64,000 bases of DNA from Lentisalinibacter sediminis (GCF_040706615.1 NZ_JAPDRF010000001.1:186001-250000); one strand, 5' to 3'; positions 17,741 to 27,008 are shown, numbered from the stretch's first letter. The notes: generated by a model from the sequence alone, not told the origin. Program-made: numbers and translations.

Positions 17741-19524
17741 GCCTGGACAAGGACTTCATCGACCACAAGTACGACGTGGTCGTCGTCGGCGCCGGCGGCG
17801 CCGGACTGCGCGCCACCTTCGGCCTGGCCGAGGCGGGATTCACGACCGCCTGCGTCACCAAGGTATTTCCGACCCGCAGCCACACCGTCGCCGCCCAGGG
17901 CGGCATCAGCGCCGCGCTCGGCAACATGGGCGAGGACGACTGGCGCTGGCACATGTATGACACGGTGAAGGGCTCCGACTGGCTCGGCGACCAGGACGCC
18001 ATCGAGTACATGTGCAAAGAGGCCCCGAACGCGGTCATCGAACTCGAGCACTACGGCGTGCCGTTCTCCCGCACCGAGGACGGGCGCATCTATCAGCGAC
18101 CCTTCGGCGGCATGACCACCCACTTCGGCGAGGGCACCGCGCAGCGCACCTGCGCCGCTGCGGATCGCACCGGCCATGCCATGCTGCACACGCTGTACCA
18201 GCAGTCGCTGAAGCACGAGGCGGAGTTCTTCATCGAATATTTCGCCATCGACCTGATCATGGAAGACGGCGTCTGCCGGGGTGTCGTGGCGCTGGATCTC
18301 GCCACCGGCCGTCTGCATCGCTTCAGCGCGCATCAGGTGATCCTCGCCACCGGCGGTTACGGCCGTGCCTACTTCTCCTGCACCTCGGCACACACGTGCA
18401 CGGGCGACGGGGGCGGCATGGTATTGCGTGCCGGCCTGCCGGTGCAGGACATGGAATTCGTGCAGTTCCATCCCACCGGCATCTATGGCGCGGGCTGCCT
18501 CATCACCGAGGGCGTGCGCGGCGAGGGCGGGTACCTCACCAACGCGGAGGGCGAGCGCTTCATGGAGCGCTATGCGCCGAACGCGAAGGACCTCGCGTCC
18601 CGGGACGTCGTCAGCCGCGCGGAGACCATCGAGATCCGCGAGGGCCGGGGCGTCGGCGCGGAGAAAGACCATTGCTATCTGCACCTGGAGCACCTCGGTC
18701 GCGACGTGATCGAGGAGCGGCTGCCCGGCATCGCCGAGACGGCGAAGATCTTCGCCAACGTCGACGTGCTGAAGGAGCCCATCCCGGTGCTGCCCACCGT
18801 GCACTACAACATGGGCGGCATCCCGACGGACTACCGGGGCCGGGTCGTGACCTCCAGGGACGGCGATCCGGACAGCGTGGTGCCGGGTCTCATGGCCGTG
18901 GGCGAGGCCGGCTGCGTATCGGTGCACGGCGCCAACCGGCTGGGCTCGAACTCCCTGCTGGACCTGGTGGTGTTCGGCCGCGCCGCGGCACGGCATTGCG
19001 CCGAGAGCATGGACCGGGGTGCCCGGCACAAGCCGCTGGCGGACGACGCGGGTAAGGCGACCGTGGAGAAGATCCGCGGCCTGCTGGGGCGCGACGGCGA
19101 GCGCCCGACCGCGGAGATCCGCCTCGAGATGCAGAAGCTCATGCAGAATCATGCGGCCGTGTTCCGCACTGGCGACCTGCTCGCGGAAGGCATCGAGAAA
19201 CTGAAGAACACCTTCGGCGACTACCGCCGGGTGAGTGTGGCGGACAAGTCCATGGTCTGGAATTCCGACCTGGTGGAGACGCTGGAGCTGGAGAACCTGC
19301 TGCTGAACGCACTGGCCACGATCCACTCCGCGGCCAACCGCAAGGAGTCCCGGGGCGCACAGGCCCGCGAGGATTACCCGGACCGCGACGACGAGAACTG
19401 GATGAAGCACACGCTGGCCTGGGTCGGCGAGGACGGGGGCGTGGAAATCGACTACCGCCCCGTGCACGGTCAGACCCTGACGGACGAGGTGCAGGCCATC
19501 CCGCCCAAGGCACGCACCTACTGA
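17737..19524 (+). CDS. sdhA: Succinate dehydrogenase flavoprotein subunit
   Basis: Oxidises succinate to fumarate with covalently bound FAD, in the TCA cycle and respiratory chain. It has 595 residues. VVVVGAGGAGLRATFGLAEAG (about 14-34) is the dinucleotide fold and RSHTVAAQGGISAALGN holds the FAD-linking His. FHPTGIYGAGCLITEGVRGEGG and HGANRLGSNSLLDLVVFGR are the active-site and FAD-proximal signatures. The ATG at 17737 overlaps the sdhD stop. The helpers SdhE and SdhAF4 for this subunit are encoded on either side. Confidence 0.98.
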   Translation: MSLDKDFIDHKYDVVVVGAGGAGLRATFGLAEAGFTTACVTKVFPTRSHTVAAQGGISAALGNMGEDDWRWHMYDTVKGSDWLGDQDAIEYMCKEAPNAVIELEHYGVPFSRTEDGRIYQRPFGGMTTHFGEGTAQRTCAAADRTGHAMLHTLYQQSLKHEAEFFIEYFAIDLIMEDGVCRGVVALDLATGRLHRFSAHQVILATGGYGRAYFSCTSAHTCTGDGGGMVLRAGLPVQDMEFVQFHPTGIYGAGCLITEGVRGEGGYLTNAEGERFMERYAPNAKDLASRDVVSRAETIEIREGRGVGAEKDHCYLHLEHLGRDVIEERLPGIAETAKIFANVDVLKEPIPVLPTVHYNMGGIPTDYRGRVVTSRDGDPDSVVPGLMAVGEAGCVSVHGANRLGSNSLLDLVVFGRAAARHCAESMDRGARHKPLADDAGKATVEKIRGLLGRDGERPTAEIRLEMQKLMQNHAAVFRTGDLLAEGIEKLKNTFGDYRRVSVADKSMVWNSDLVETLELENLLLNALATIHSAANRKESRGAQAREDYPDRDDENWMKHTLAWVGEDGGVEIDYRPVHGQTLTDEVQAIPPKARTY

Positions 19525-19573
19525 CCGGGGCGGACATACCCCGAGACGGCAACACCAAGAGGAATCGGCAGAC

Positions 19574-20356
19574 GTGGCAGAATTTCGACTACCGGAGAAC
19601 TCACGGATAGGGAAGGGGCGCCATTTCCCCGCCCAGGACGGCGCGAAGAACGTGCGTCGGTTCGTGGTCTATCGCTATGATCCGGACAGCGGCGAGAACC
19701 CGCGCATGGACACCTACGAGGTGAACATGGACGAGTGCGGCCCGATGGTTCTCGATGCGCTGATCAAGATCAAGAACGAGATCGACCCCACGCTCACCTT
19801 CCGCCGCTCCTGCCGGGAGGGCATCTGCGGCTCCTGCGCGATGAATATCGACGGCGGCAACCAGCTGGCGTGCATCACCGCCAACGAGGACGTGGGTGGC
19901 GACATCAAGGTCTACCCGCTGCCGCACCTGCCGGTGGTGAAGGACCTGGTGGGCGATCTCACGAACTTCTACGCCCAGTACGCCTCCATCAAGCCCTGGC
20001 TGCAGACCCGCACGCCGGCACCGCCGGATCGCGAGCGGCTGCAGTCCAAGGAGGACCAGGAGAAGATCAACAGCCCGTCCGCCTGCATCCTGTGCGCCTG
20101 CTGCTCGACCAGTTGCCCGAGCTACTGGTGGAACGGTGACCGCTACCTGGGTCCGGCAACGCTGCTGGCCGCCTATCGCTGGCTGGTGGACAGCCGGGAC
20201 GAGGCTACCGGGGAGCGACTGGATGCGCTGGAGGATCCGTTCCGCCTGTACCGGTGTCACACCATCATGAACTGCACCCAGACCTGCCCGAAGGGCCTGA
20301 ATCCGGCGAAGGCCATCGCCGAGACGAAGAAGATGCTGGCAGAGCGCCGGCTCTGA
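19574..20356 (+). CDS. sdhB: Succinate dehydrogenase iron-sulfur subunit
   Basis: Carries electrons from FAD to quinone through three Fe-S clusters. It has 260 residues and a GTG start behind AGAGGAAT. The [2Fe-2S] ligands are in SCREGICGSCAMNIDGGNQLAC. The [4Fe-4S] and [3Fe-4S] ligands are in ACILCACCSTSCPSYWWN and CHTIMNCTQTCPKGLNP. It is followed 13 bases later by sdhE. Confidence 0.97.
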   Translation: MAEFRLPENSRIGKGRHFPAQDGAKNVRRFVVYRYDPDSGENPRMDTYEVNMDECGPMVLDALIKIKNEIDPTLTFRRSCREGICGSCAMNIDGGNQLACITANEDVGGDIKVYPLPHLPVVKDLVGDLTNFYAQYASIKPWLQTRTPAPPDRERLQSKEDQEKINSPSACILCACCSTSCPSYWWNGDRYLGPATLLAAYRWLVDSRDEATGERLDALEDPFRLYRCHTIMNCTQTCPKGLNPAKAIAETKKMLAERRL

Positions 20357-20369
20357 GGGCCAGGCGGTC

Positions 20370-20621
20370 ATGACCGACACGACGGCGCCGCCGGGACGGC
20401 TGCGCTGGCTTTGCCGGCGCGGCATGCGGGAGCTGGACGTCCTCCTGAGCGGCTTCCTCGAGCAGGAGTATCCGCGCCTGGAAGAGCCCTTAAAGGCGGA
20501 TTTTGCGGCGTTACTCGAGTCGCAGGACCCGGAGATATGGGCTTATCTACTCGGCAGAGCCGAGCCGGAGCGCGGGCTTGCCGGAATCATCCGCAGAATT
20601 CGCGATTTCTCTGCCCGTTGA
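20370..20621 (+). CDS. sdhE: FAD assembly factor SdhE
   Basis: Small protein that promotes covalent flavinylation of SdhA. Its 83 residues form the expected five-helix bundle, with the RGMRELD motif (about 18-24) that contacts SdhA, then EQEYPRLE and DPEIWAYLLGR. It lies directly after sdhB and overlaps the start of the ygfX-like gene, the conserved sdhE-ygfX pair of enterics. Confidence 0.93.
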   Translation: MTDTTAPPGRLRWLCRRGMRELDVLLSGFLEQEYPRLEEPLKADFAALLESQDPEIWAYLLGRAEPERGLAGIIRRIRDFSAR

Positions 20622-21039
20622 GCGCTCGCACAGGCGCTGGCTGCATGGCTACCTGGCGGCGGTAGCGCTGCTCACGGCCGTCGCGCTGGCCGCAGTCGGT
20701 ACCGGGTGGAGCCGCCTGGCCGGGATCCTGCCGCTGGCAGCAGGGCTGATCTGCCACCGCCGACTTGCCGCCTGCGCTCCGCTGCCCGCGGCCGTGAGCT
20801 ACGATCCGGCCCGGGGCTGGGCGCTCAGCACCGGCGACGAGACGGTGTCCGTCACGCTATCGCCCGCGAGCTGGTTTGCGCGCGGCGCTGCGCTGGCCGT
20901 GTTTCGGGGAGACGGCGGGCGGCGATGGCTGGTGCCGCTGCGACGGCCGCCGTCGCAGAGCGGCGAGGACTGGCGCCGCCTGCGCATACTCCGGCGCACG
21001 CGGCGCGGTGCTTTGGTTGCAAAGTCGCCCAACTGCTAG
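20578..21039 (+). CDS. YgfX/CptA-like membrane protein
   Basis: With the TTG start at 20578 (behind GGAGCGCGGGC), 153 residues. An N-terminal ERSHRRWLHGYLA is followed by two close hydrophobic segments (about 23-60), then a soluble beta-rich tail containing DPARGWALSTGD and WLVPLRRPPSQSGEDWRRLRI. This layout and the position after sdhE fit YgfX (CptA), described in E. coli as a partner of YgfY/SdhE affecting MreB and FtsZ. Sequence similarity is low, so the call rests largely on context. The start is uncertain. Confidence 0.62.
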   Translation: MPESSAEFAISLPVERSHRRWLHGYLAAVALLTAVALAAVGTGWSRLAGILPLAAGLICHRRLAACAPLPAAVSYDPARGWALSTGDETVSVTLSPASWFARGAALAVFRGDGGRRWLVPLRRPPSQSGEDWRRLRILRRTRRGALVAKSPNC

Positions 21040-21166
21040 AATCGAGTCTGTCTTCCAGGCGTCTTTCATCAGGTCCATCATGCGCTGCAACCCGCCGCGG
21101 CATCGGCACGTCGCGTGAGGCGCATCACAAACAGGGATTTTCCTCCTTTCCGATGCCTTATTCCGA

Positions 21167-21194
21167 GAACTTTCCAGACGGCCCCCTGTCTATT
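21167..21194 (+). promoter_or_regulatory. Candidate RpoE-dependent promoter of rpoE
   Basis: GAACTT (21167-21172), a 16-base spacer, then TCTATT (21189-21194). This is close to the enterobacterial sigma-E consensus (GAACTT, about 16 bases, TCTGA/TCTAA) and lies 42 bases upstream of rpoE. It implies autoregulation, as in E. coli. Confidence 0.62.
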
Positions 21195-21235
21195 GCGTTG
21201 GCAGTGCGCGATACCGTCCTGCGTGAGTCCGACCG

Positions 21236-21811
21236 ATGAGCGCGAAACGGAGCGACGCCGCACTGGTAAAGCGGGTACAGCAGGGGGACAAGCAGGCTTT
21301 CAACCTGCTCGTACTCAAGTACCAGACGAAGATCGTGAACCTGGTGATGCGCTATGTGCGGGACCCCGACGAGGCCAATGACGTGGCCCAGGAGGCATTC
21401 CTCAAGGCCTACCGGGCCCTGCCGCGGTTCCGGGGCGACAGCGCGTTCTACACCTGGCTGTACCGCATTGCCGTCAACACGGCCAAGAACTACCTGGTGG
21501 CGGCAAAGCGCCGACCAGTGGAATACGACCTGGATCTCCAGGACCCGGAACAATACGACATGCAGGCCCGTCTGAAGGATATCGACAGCCCGGAGCGGGT
21601 CCTGATGAAGGATGAGGTGCAGCAGACCATCAACGAGGCGATCCAGGACCTGCCGGAGGATCTGCGCACGGCGATTGTCCTGCGCGAGCTGGAAGGCATG
21701 ACCTACGAAGAGATCGCCGAGACCATGGAGTGCCCGGTGGGTACCGTGCGCTCGCGCATCTTCAGGGCGCGAGAGGCCATCAGCAAACGGATCGAGCCGC
21801 TCCTTGCATGA
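21236..21811 (+). CDS. rpoE: RNA polymerase sigma-E factor
   Basis: Extracytoplasmic-function sigma factor for envelope stress. It has 191 residues. Sigma region 2 (about 10-92) includes VQQGDKQAFNLLVLKYQ, YVRDPDEANDVAQEAFLKAYRALPRF and FYTWLYRIAVNTAKNYL. Region 4 (about 130-188) includes LPEDLRTAIVLRELEGMTYEEIAETMECPVGTVRSRIFRAR. Membrane-bound RseA, encoded 60 bases downstream, is its expected anti-sigma factor. A matching sigma-E promoter lies just upstream. Confidence 0.97.
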   Translation: MSAKRSDAALVKRVQQGDKQAFNLLVLKYQTKIVNLVMRYVRDPDEANDVAQEAFLKAYRALPRFRGDSAFYTWLYRIAVNTAKNYLVAAKRRPVEYDLDLQDPEQYDMQARLKDIDSPERVLMKDEVQQTINEAIQDLPEDLRTAIVLRELEGMTYEEIAETMECPVGTVRSRIFRAREAISKRIEPLLA

Positions 21812-21841
21812 GGCGCGCGGGACTTTAGAAGAGAACCGGTA

Positions 21842-21867
21842 GACGAGATCGGCAGATGAGATCGGTG
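21842..21867 (+). repeat. 13-bp tandem duplication before rseA
   Basis: GACGAGATCGGCA (21842-21854) is followed by GATGAGATCGGTG (21855-21867). The pair ends 4 bases before the rseA ATG and occupies the place of its ribosome-binding site. Confidence 0.6.
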
Positions 21868-21871
21868 TGAC

Positions 21872-22534
21872 ATGAACGACAAGCTACGAGACCAGATGTC
21901 GGCCTTCCTGGACGACGAACTGCCCGACGGAGAAGCGGAGCTGTTGTTGCGGCGGCTGCACGGCGACGAGGAACTGAGGCGCGTCGCCGGGCGCTATCTG
22001 CTGATAGGCCAGGCCCTGCGCGGCGAACGCCTGGCCGGCACGGACCTGGCCGGGCGGGTCGCGGCGGCGCTCGACGACGAGACCACCTACGGTGGCGCCG
22101 CAGCCGGGCCCGTCCGCTCCCGCTGGCTGCGCCCGGCAGCCGGCGTCGCGGTGGCCGCGACGGTGGCAGTGGTCGCGCTGATGGGGCTGCAGAACACCGG
22201 CGAGTTGGCCGGGCCCGACGCGGTCACCGCGGACACCGCCGACGAAGTCCCGGTCGCGGCACCGCTGGATGCCACTGCCGAGGGCTATGCCTACACCGTT
22301 CCGGCGGACGCGCCCGTAATGGTCCGGCCGGTCAGTGCCGTGCCGGCGCGACTGACCAACTACATGATCAGCCACGGCGAGCGGGCTGGTACACTCATGC
22401 GCAGCGGGATGCACAGTCGCATCGTCACGCAGCCGAACGGGACCTCGGTATATGCCACGGAAAACTCCACGGTGACTTCTGAAGACGGACGGACGGGAAC
22501 GGCAGAGAACCCGGCGGATGATGCGGTCCGGTAG
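21872..22534 (+). CDS. rseA: Anti-sigma-E factor RseA
   Basis: Inner-membrane anti-sigma factor that holds RpoE until DegS/RseP cleave it. The 220 residues comprise a cytoplasmic sigma-binding domain (about 1-70, DQMSAFLDDELPDGEAELLLRRL), one membrane segment (about 89-108) and a periplasmic domain ending around ISHGERAGTLMRSGMHSRIV (about 169-188), the expected RseB-binding region. It overlaps rseB by 17 bases. Confidence 0.92.
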   Translation: MNDKLRDQMSAFLDDELPDGEAELLLRRLHGDEELRRVAGRYLLIGQALRGERLAGTDLAGRVAAALDDETTYGGAAAGPVRSRWLRPAAGVAVAATVAVVALMGLQNTGELAGPDAVTADTADEVPVAAPLDATAEGYAYTVPADAPVMVRPVSAVPARLTNYMISHGERAGTLMRSGMHSRIVTQPNGTSVYATENSTVTSEDGRTGTAENPADDAVR

Positions 22535-23519
22535 GTCCGCGATGCGCGGCGGCAGCTTCTTCGCCGGCTTCGCCGCCGCGACGCTGTGCGGCGCCGCGCT
22601 GGCGGCGGAACCCTCGCCCATGGACTGGCTGCAGCGGATGGCGATGGCCGTCGAGCAGGCCAACTACAGCGGTACCGTCGTGCGGGTGCATAACGGCCAG
22701 GTGCAGACGCTGCGCGTCGTCCATCGCTACGAGGACGGCGAGGTGAGCGAGAAGCTCGAATCCCTGGACGGCGCCGGCCGGGAGATCATCCGCGCCGGTG
22801 ACGAGGTGCACTGCATCCTGCCCGAGAGCCGCATGGTGCTGGTCGAGCAGCAGATCAATCAGGAGGGCCTGTTCGGCCGCCTCGCCGTGCAGCCCGAGGC
22901 CCTGTCGCGCAGCTACGACCTCACCATCGAGGATTACGAGCGCGTGGTGGGCCGCCCGTCGGTGCAACTGGCCATCCGGCCCCGCGATCATTTCCGCTTC
23001 GGTCATCGTCTCTGGCTCGACAAGGCCTCCGCGCTGCCGCTGCGGCGCCAGGTGGTCGGCACCGGCGGCGACATCGTCGAGGAGATGCGCTTCGCCGAGA
23101 TCACCATCGGCAAGCCCATACCGGCCTCGGCTTTGCGCCCGTCGATGGACATCGAGGGTTTCACCTGGGTGCGCCACGCCGGGCAGGCGGCCAGACGCGA
23201 CGACGTCAATCCCACCGGCTTCGAGGCCCGCGAAGTGCCGAGCGGTTTCCGGCTGGTTTCCGCTGGCACGGAGCGATTCCCGGATACCGAAGGTGAGGTG
23301 GCCCACATCGTCTACTCGGACGGTGTCGCCAGCGTGTCCGTCTTCGTGGAGTCCGGGCAGCACGCAGCCGACAAACTCGAAGGCGCCTCCCGTATCGGCG
23401 CTGCCTACGCCTTCGGTACGGTGGTCAACGGACATCAGGTCACGGCGATCGGCGAGGTGCCGGGCCATACGGTGCGGATGATCGCCAATTCTCTCGCCGC
23501 GGCGCCGGCCGGTGAATGA
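22518..23519 (+). CDS. rseB: Sigma-E regulatory protein RseB (MucB)
   Basis: Periplasmic sensor that shields RseA from DegS and is displaced by lipopolysaccharide. It has 333 residues with a signal peptide (cleavage after about AALAA, residue 30). The MucB/RseB large domain begins DWLQRMAMAVEQANYSGTVVRVHNGQ and the small domain includes GFRLVSAG and HIVYSDGVASVSVFVE. Starts at 22518 or 22542 (MRGGSFFAGF) are both possible and the second gives a tighter signal peptide. It overlaps rseC by 8 bases. Confidence 0.93.
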   Translation: MMRSGRSAMRGGSFFAGFAAATLCGAALAAEPSPMDWLQRMAMAVEQANYSGTVVRVHNGQVQTLRVVHRYEDGEVSEKLESLDGAGREIIRAGDEVHCILPESRMVLVEQQINQEGLFGRLAVQPEALSRSYDLTIEDYERVVGRPSVQLAIRPRDHFRFGHRLWLDKASALPLRRQVVGTGGDIVEEMRFAEITIGKPIPASALRPSMDIEGFTWVRHAGQAARRDDVNPTGFEAREVPSGFRLVSAGTERFPDTEGEVAHIVYSDGVASVSVFVESGQHAADKLEGASRIGAAYAFGTVVNGHQVTAIGEVPGHTVRMIANSLAAAPAGE

Positions 23520-23982
23520 CGACGCCGGACTGCTCGTGCGCGAAGCCCGGGTCGAGGCCGTCGACCGGCAGACGATCGCGGTCCGGGTGACAACGGCAGG
23601 CTCCTGCGCCCGCTGCGCCCGCGGCGAGGGCTGCGGTTTCGGTTTCGCTGCGGCCCGGGCGGGCGAGAGTCGGCTGCTTCTGCCCAGGCCCCCGGATTAC
23701 CGGCCGGCGCCGGGCGACACCGTCCATGTGACCCTGGAGCAGCGCGGCCTGGCCGGCGCGGCCGTGGCCGTCTACGGCATCCCGCTCGCGGGTCTGCTGG
23801 CGGGCAGCGCGGCGGCGACCCTGCTGGGTCTCGGCGAGCCTGCGGCCGTCGCTTTCGCGTTCGGCGCCTTTGCGGCGGCGCTGCCACTGGCCCGCAGCGT
23901 ATCGTCGCGCTTGGACGCGGCCGGCTGCTGCCAGCCCCGCCTGCTGGTGTCCGGATCGGCGGAAACTGGCGCGGATGCCTGA
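23512..23982 (+). CDS. rseC: Sigma-E positive regulator RseC/MucC
   Basis: A 156-residue membrane protein of the RseC/MucC family. The N-terminal cytoplasmic part has the conserved cysteine cluster AGSCARCARGEGCG (about 27-40), thought to bind a metal or Fe-S cluster. Two membrane segments follow (about 82-104 and 109-125). It starts with GTG inside the rseB stop region and overlaps the thioredoxin-fold gene by 8 bases. The mucD/degP protease gene found after mucC in pseudomonads is absent. Confidence 0.9.
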   Translation: MNDDAGLLVREARVEAVDRQTIAVRVTTAGSCARCARGEGCGFGFAAARAGESRLLLPRPPDYRPAPGDTVHVTLEQRGLAGAAVAVYGIPLAGLLAGSAAATLLGLGEPAAVAFAFGAFAAALPLARSVSSRLDAAGCCQPRLLVSGSAETGADA

Positions 23983-24256
23983 GTTCACCGTCTACACCCG
24001 GCGCGGCTGTCACCTGTGCGAGGTCCTCATCGAGGAACTCATGCCGCTGACGCGGGGCCGCGTCCGTCTCCACCTCCGCGACGTCGACCGTGACCCGGAA
24101 CTGGTCGAGCGCTACGGACTGCGTGTGCCGGTGCTCGAGGCCGATGGCCGGGTGCTCTGCGAGGCCAGGCTGGATCGGGCCAGGGTGATGGAATACCTGG
24201 ATCAGTGCGACGCGCCCACTGAAAACGGCGAACCGGAGCCCCCGGGCCGTTTATAA
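23975..24256 (+). CDS. Glutaredoxin-like protein (DUF836 family)
   Basis: A 93-residue thioredoxin-fold protein with the motif YTRRGCHLCEVLIEEL (about 7-22). CxxC is present as C-H-L-C, and RYGLRVPVLEADGRVL supplies the cis-proline (VP) expected in this fold. DUF836 proteins are glutaredoxin-like with unknown partners. It overlaps rseC and precedes lepA, so it is likely in the sigma-E operon. Confidence 0.85.
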   Translation: MPEFTVYTRRGCHLCEVLIEELMPLTRGRVRLHLRDVDRDPELVERYGLRVPVLEADGRVLCEARLDRARVMEYLDQCDAPTENGEPEPPGRL

Positions 24257-24348
24257 TCCGCGCTGCCCCGGGGGCTCTCGGGTATCCGGGCCCGCCCGGG
24301 CACCGCGAGCCGGTTCCCCGCGCACCATCCTGAGTCGATTCCGCTTAT

Positions 24349-26139
24349 ATGAAGAATATCCGCAACTTCTCGATCATCGCCCATATCGACCACGGCAAGT
24401 CCACCCTGGCCGACCGCATTATCCACATCTGCGGGGGATTGAGTGATCGGGAGATGGCCGCCCAGGTGCTCGATTCGATGGATCTGGAGCGCGAGCGGGG
24501 CATCACCATCAAGGCGCAGACCGTATCGCTGGAGTACACGGCGACGGATGGCCGCGTCTACGAGCTGAACTTCATCGATACGCCCGGCCACGTGGATTTC
24601 TCCTACGAGGTCTCCCGTTCCCTGGCCGCCTGCGAGGGCGCGCTGCTGGTGGTGGACGCGGCCCAGGGCGTGGAGGCGCAGAGCGTCGCCAACTGCTATA
24701 CGGCCATCGATCAGGGGCTGGAAGTGGTGCCCGTCCTGAACAAGATCGACCTGCCGGCCGCGGAGCCGGAGAAGGTGATCAACGAGATCGAGGAGATCAT
24801 CGGCCTGGAGGCGCACGATGCCGTGCTGGTCAGCGCGAAGACCGGCGAAGGGGTGCGCGAACTGCTGGATACGCTGGTCACGCGGATACCGCCGCCGGTA
24901 GGCGATACGGAAGCGCCGCTGCAGGCGCTCATCGTCGACTCCTGGTTCGACAACTACGTGGGCGTGGTCTGTCTGGTGCGGGTGATGAACGGCACGCTGA
25001 CGAACCGGGACAAGATCCGGGTCATGTCGACCGGCCGCGCACACCAGGTGGATCGGGTGGGCAAGTTCACGCCGAAGATGCTCGACACGGAAACGCTGGA
25101 GGCGGGCGAGGTGGGTTTCGTCATCTCCAGCATCAAGGAAATCGACGGCGCGCCCGTCGGCGACACGCTGACCATCGATAAGCGGCCTTGCGACAAGCCA
25201 CTGCCCGGCTTCCGCGAGATGCAACCGCGGGTGTTCGCAGGCCTGTTCCCGACCCAGTCCGACGACTACGAGACCTTCCGCGAGGCCCTGCAGAAGCTCA
25301 GGCTGAACGACGCCGCGCTGCACTTCGAGCCCGAGACCTCGGTGGCGCTCGGGTTCGGCTTCCGCTGCGGCTTTCTCGGCATGCTGCACATGGAGATCGT
25401 CCAGGAGCGGCTCGAGCGCGAGTACGGCATCAATCTGATCACCACCGCGCCCACGGTAGTCTACGAGGTGCAGACCGTGACCGGCGAGATCGTCAGCGTG
25501 GACAACCCGTCCGCGCTGCCGCCGACGGGCGAGATCGCCGAGATCCGCGAGCCGATCATCGTCGCCGGTATCCTGGTGCCCGAGGAGCACGTCGGCGCGG
25601 TCATGAAGCTGTGTATCGACAAGCGCGGCGTGCAGACCAGGATGCTCTATCTCGGCGGCCAGATCTCGCTGGAGTACGAGATGCCGCTCTCGGAGGTGGT
25701 GCTCGACTTCTTCGACCGGCTGAAGTCCGCCAGCCGCGGCTTCGCCAGCTTCGATTACCACTTCGCCCGCTTCCAGGCGGCGGATCTCGTGCGCCTGGAC
25801 ATCCTCATCAACAAGGAGAAAGTGGATGCGCTGTCGGTCATCGTCCATCGGGACAAGGCCTATCCGCGGGGCAGGGAACTGGTGGAGAAGATGAAGGAAC
25901 TGATACCGCGGCAGATGTTCGAGGTGGCCATCCAGGCGGCGATCGGCGCCCACGTGATCGCGCGCAGCACGGTCAAGGCCCTGCGCAAGAATGTGACCGC
26001 GAAGTGCTATGGCGGCGACGTCAGCCGCAAGCGCAAGCTGCTGGAAAAGCAAAAGGAGGGCAAGCGGCGTATGAAGCAGCTCGGCTCCGTGGAGATTCCC
26101 CAGGAAGCGTTCCTTGCCGTACTGCAGGTGGAGAAGTAA
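24349..26139 (+). CDS. lepA: Elongation factor 4 (LepA)
   Basis: Ribosomal GTPase related to EF-G that acts on stalled or initiating ribosomes. It has 596 residues. G1 AHIDHGKSTL (about 11-20), G2 RGIT, G3 DTPGHVDFSYEV and G4 NKIDLP are intact. The LepA-specific C-terminal domain ends with KCYGGDVSRKRKLLEKQKEGKRRMK. A 92-base GC-rich gap precedes it; no strong Shine-Dalgarno sequence is visible before the ATG. lepB follows 27 bases on, the usual lepA-lepB order. Confidence 0.97.
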   Translation: MKNIRNFSIIAHIDHGKSTLADRIIHICGGLSDREMAAQVLDSMDLERERGITIKAQTVSLEYTATDGRVYELNFIDTPGHVDFSYEVSRSLAACEGALLVVDAAQGVEAQSVANCYTAIDQGLEVVPVLNKIDLPAAEPEKVINEIEEIIGLEAHDAVLVSAKTGEGVRELLDTLVTRIPPPVGDTEAPLQALIVDSWFDNYVGVVCLVRVMNGTLTNRDKIRVMSTGRAHQVDRVGKFTPKMLDTETLEAGEVGFVISSIKEIDGAPVGDTLTIDKRPCDKPLPGFREMQPRVFAGLFPTQSDDYETFREALQKLRLNDAALHFEPETSVALGFGFRCGFLGMLHMEIVQERLEREYGINLITTAPTVVYEVQTVTGEIVSVDNPSALPPTGEIAEIREPIIVAGILVPEEHVGAVMKLCIDKRGVQTRMLYLGGQISLEYEMPLSEVVLDFFDRLKSASRGFASFDYHFARFQAADLVRLDILINKEKVDALSVIVHRDKAYPRGRELVEKMKELIPRQMFEVAIQAAIGAHVIARSTVKALRKNVTAKCYGGDVSRKRKLLEKQKEGKRRMKQLGSVEIPQEAFLAVLQVEK

Positions 26140-26166
26140 GGTGCTGGACCGGATCGTCGCGCGGAA

Positions 26167-26934
26167 ATGAAATTGGACCTGTCACTGCTGTTGGTACTGG
26201 CCACGCTGATCACCGGCGTGATCTGGCTCGTCTGGGCCCTGACCGGAGGCCGGCGGCGCGCCGGCGCCGAGGACGGCGCCGGCATGCCGAAGATCGTCGA
26301 GTATTCGCGCTCTTTCTTCCCCGTGCTGCTGCTGGTGCTGGCGATACGCTCGTTCGCCTTCGAACCCTACCGCATTCCGTCGAGTTCCATGGTGCCCACC
26401 CTGCTGGTGGGCGACTTCATCTTCGTCTCCAAGTACTCCTACGGTCTGCGGCTGCCGGTCCTGCACACCGAGGTGGTGGAGACCGGCCGGCCCGAGCGGG
26501 GCGACATCGCGGTCTTCCGTCTGCCCACCAATCCGGACATCAACTACATCAAGCGCGTTGTGGGCCTGCCCGGCGACGAGATCGTCTATCGCAACCATCG
26601 GCTGTTCATCAACGGCGAGCCGGTCGAGATGGAGGCCGCCGAGCGCTGGACCGAGGACGGCGAGACGGGGCAGCTGTTCATCGAGCGGCTGGGCGATAAC
26701 GAGCACCTGGTCCTGCTGCAGCGAAGCCCGCTGTCCGGTATCTACCGCTTCGAGGTGCCCGACGGCTGCTATTTCGTGATGGGCGACAACCGGGACAACA
26801 GCCGGGACAGCCGCTTCCCCCAGGTGGGCTGCGTGCCGGAAGACAACCTGGTGGGCCGGGCCAGCCGCATCTGGCTCAACTGGCAGTGGGGCGAGTGGCC
26901 GCGCTGGGATCGCATCGGCGACAAAATCCGATAA
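26167..26934 (+). CDS. lepB: Signal peptidase I
   Basis: Cleaves signal peptides from exported proteins at the outer face of the inner membrane. It has 255 residues. Two N-terminal membrane segments (about 4-26 and 49-66) precede PSSSMVPTLLVGDFIFVSKY with catalytic Ser74. The general base Lys129 is in NYIKRVVGLPGD. MGDNRDNSRDSR is the conserved box E region. Confidence 0.96.
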   Translation: MKLDLSLLLVLATLITGVIWLVWALTGGRRRAGAEDGAGMPKIVEYSRSFFPVLLLVLAIRSFAFEPYRIPSSSMVPTLLVGDFIFVSKYSYGLRLPVLHTEVVETGRPERGDIAVFRLPTNPDINYIKRVVGLPGDEIVYRNHRLFINGEPVEMEAAERWTEDGETGQLFIERLGDNEHLVLLQRSPLSGIYRFEVPDGCYFVMGDNRDNSRDSRFPQVGCVPEDNLVGRASRIWLNWQWGEWPRWDRIGDKIR

Positions 26935-27008
26935 TGTGGCGCAGGTCACTGCGTGATCGGTTAATATCGCGTGACATAACGCTTTCCCAGCAGGTTCCGG
27001 AGGCGGAT

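Noticed and set aside
17623..19467. A 614-codon minus-strand frame opposite sdhA
   Set aside because: Antisense shadow of a long conserved gene; composition is typical of such shadows.
24202..26052. A 616-codon minus-strand frame opposite lepA
   Set aside because: Antisense shadow with no recognisable motif; lepA on the plus strand explains the region fully.
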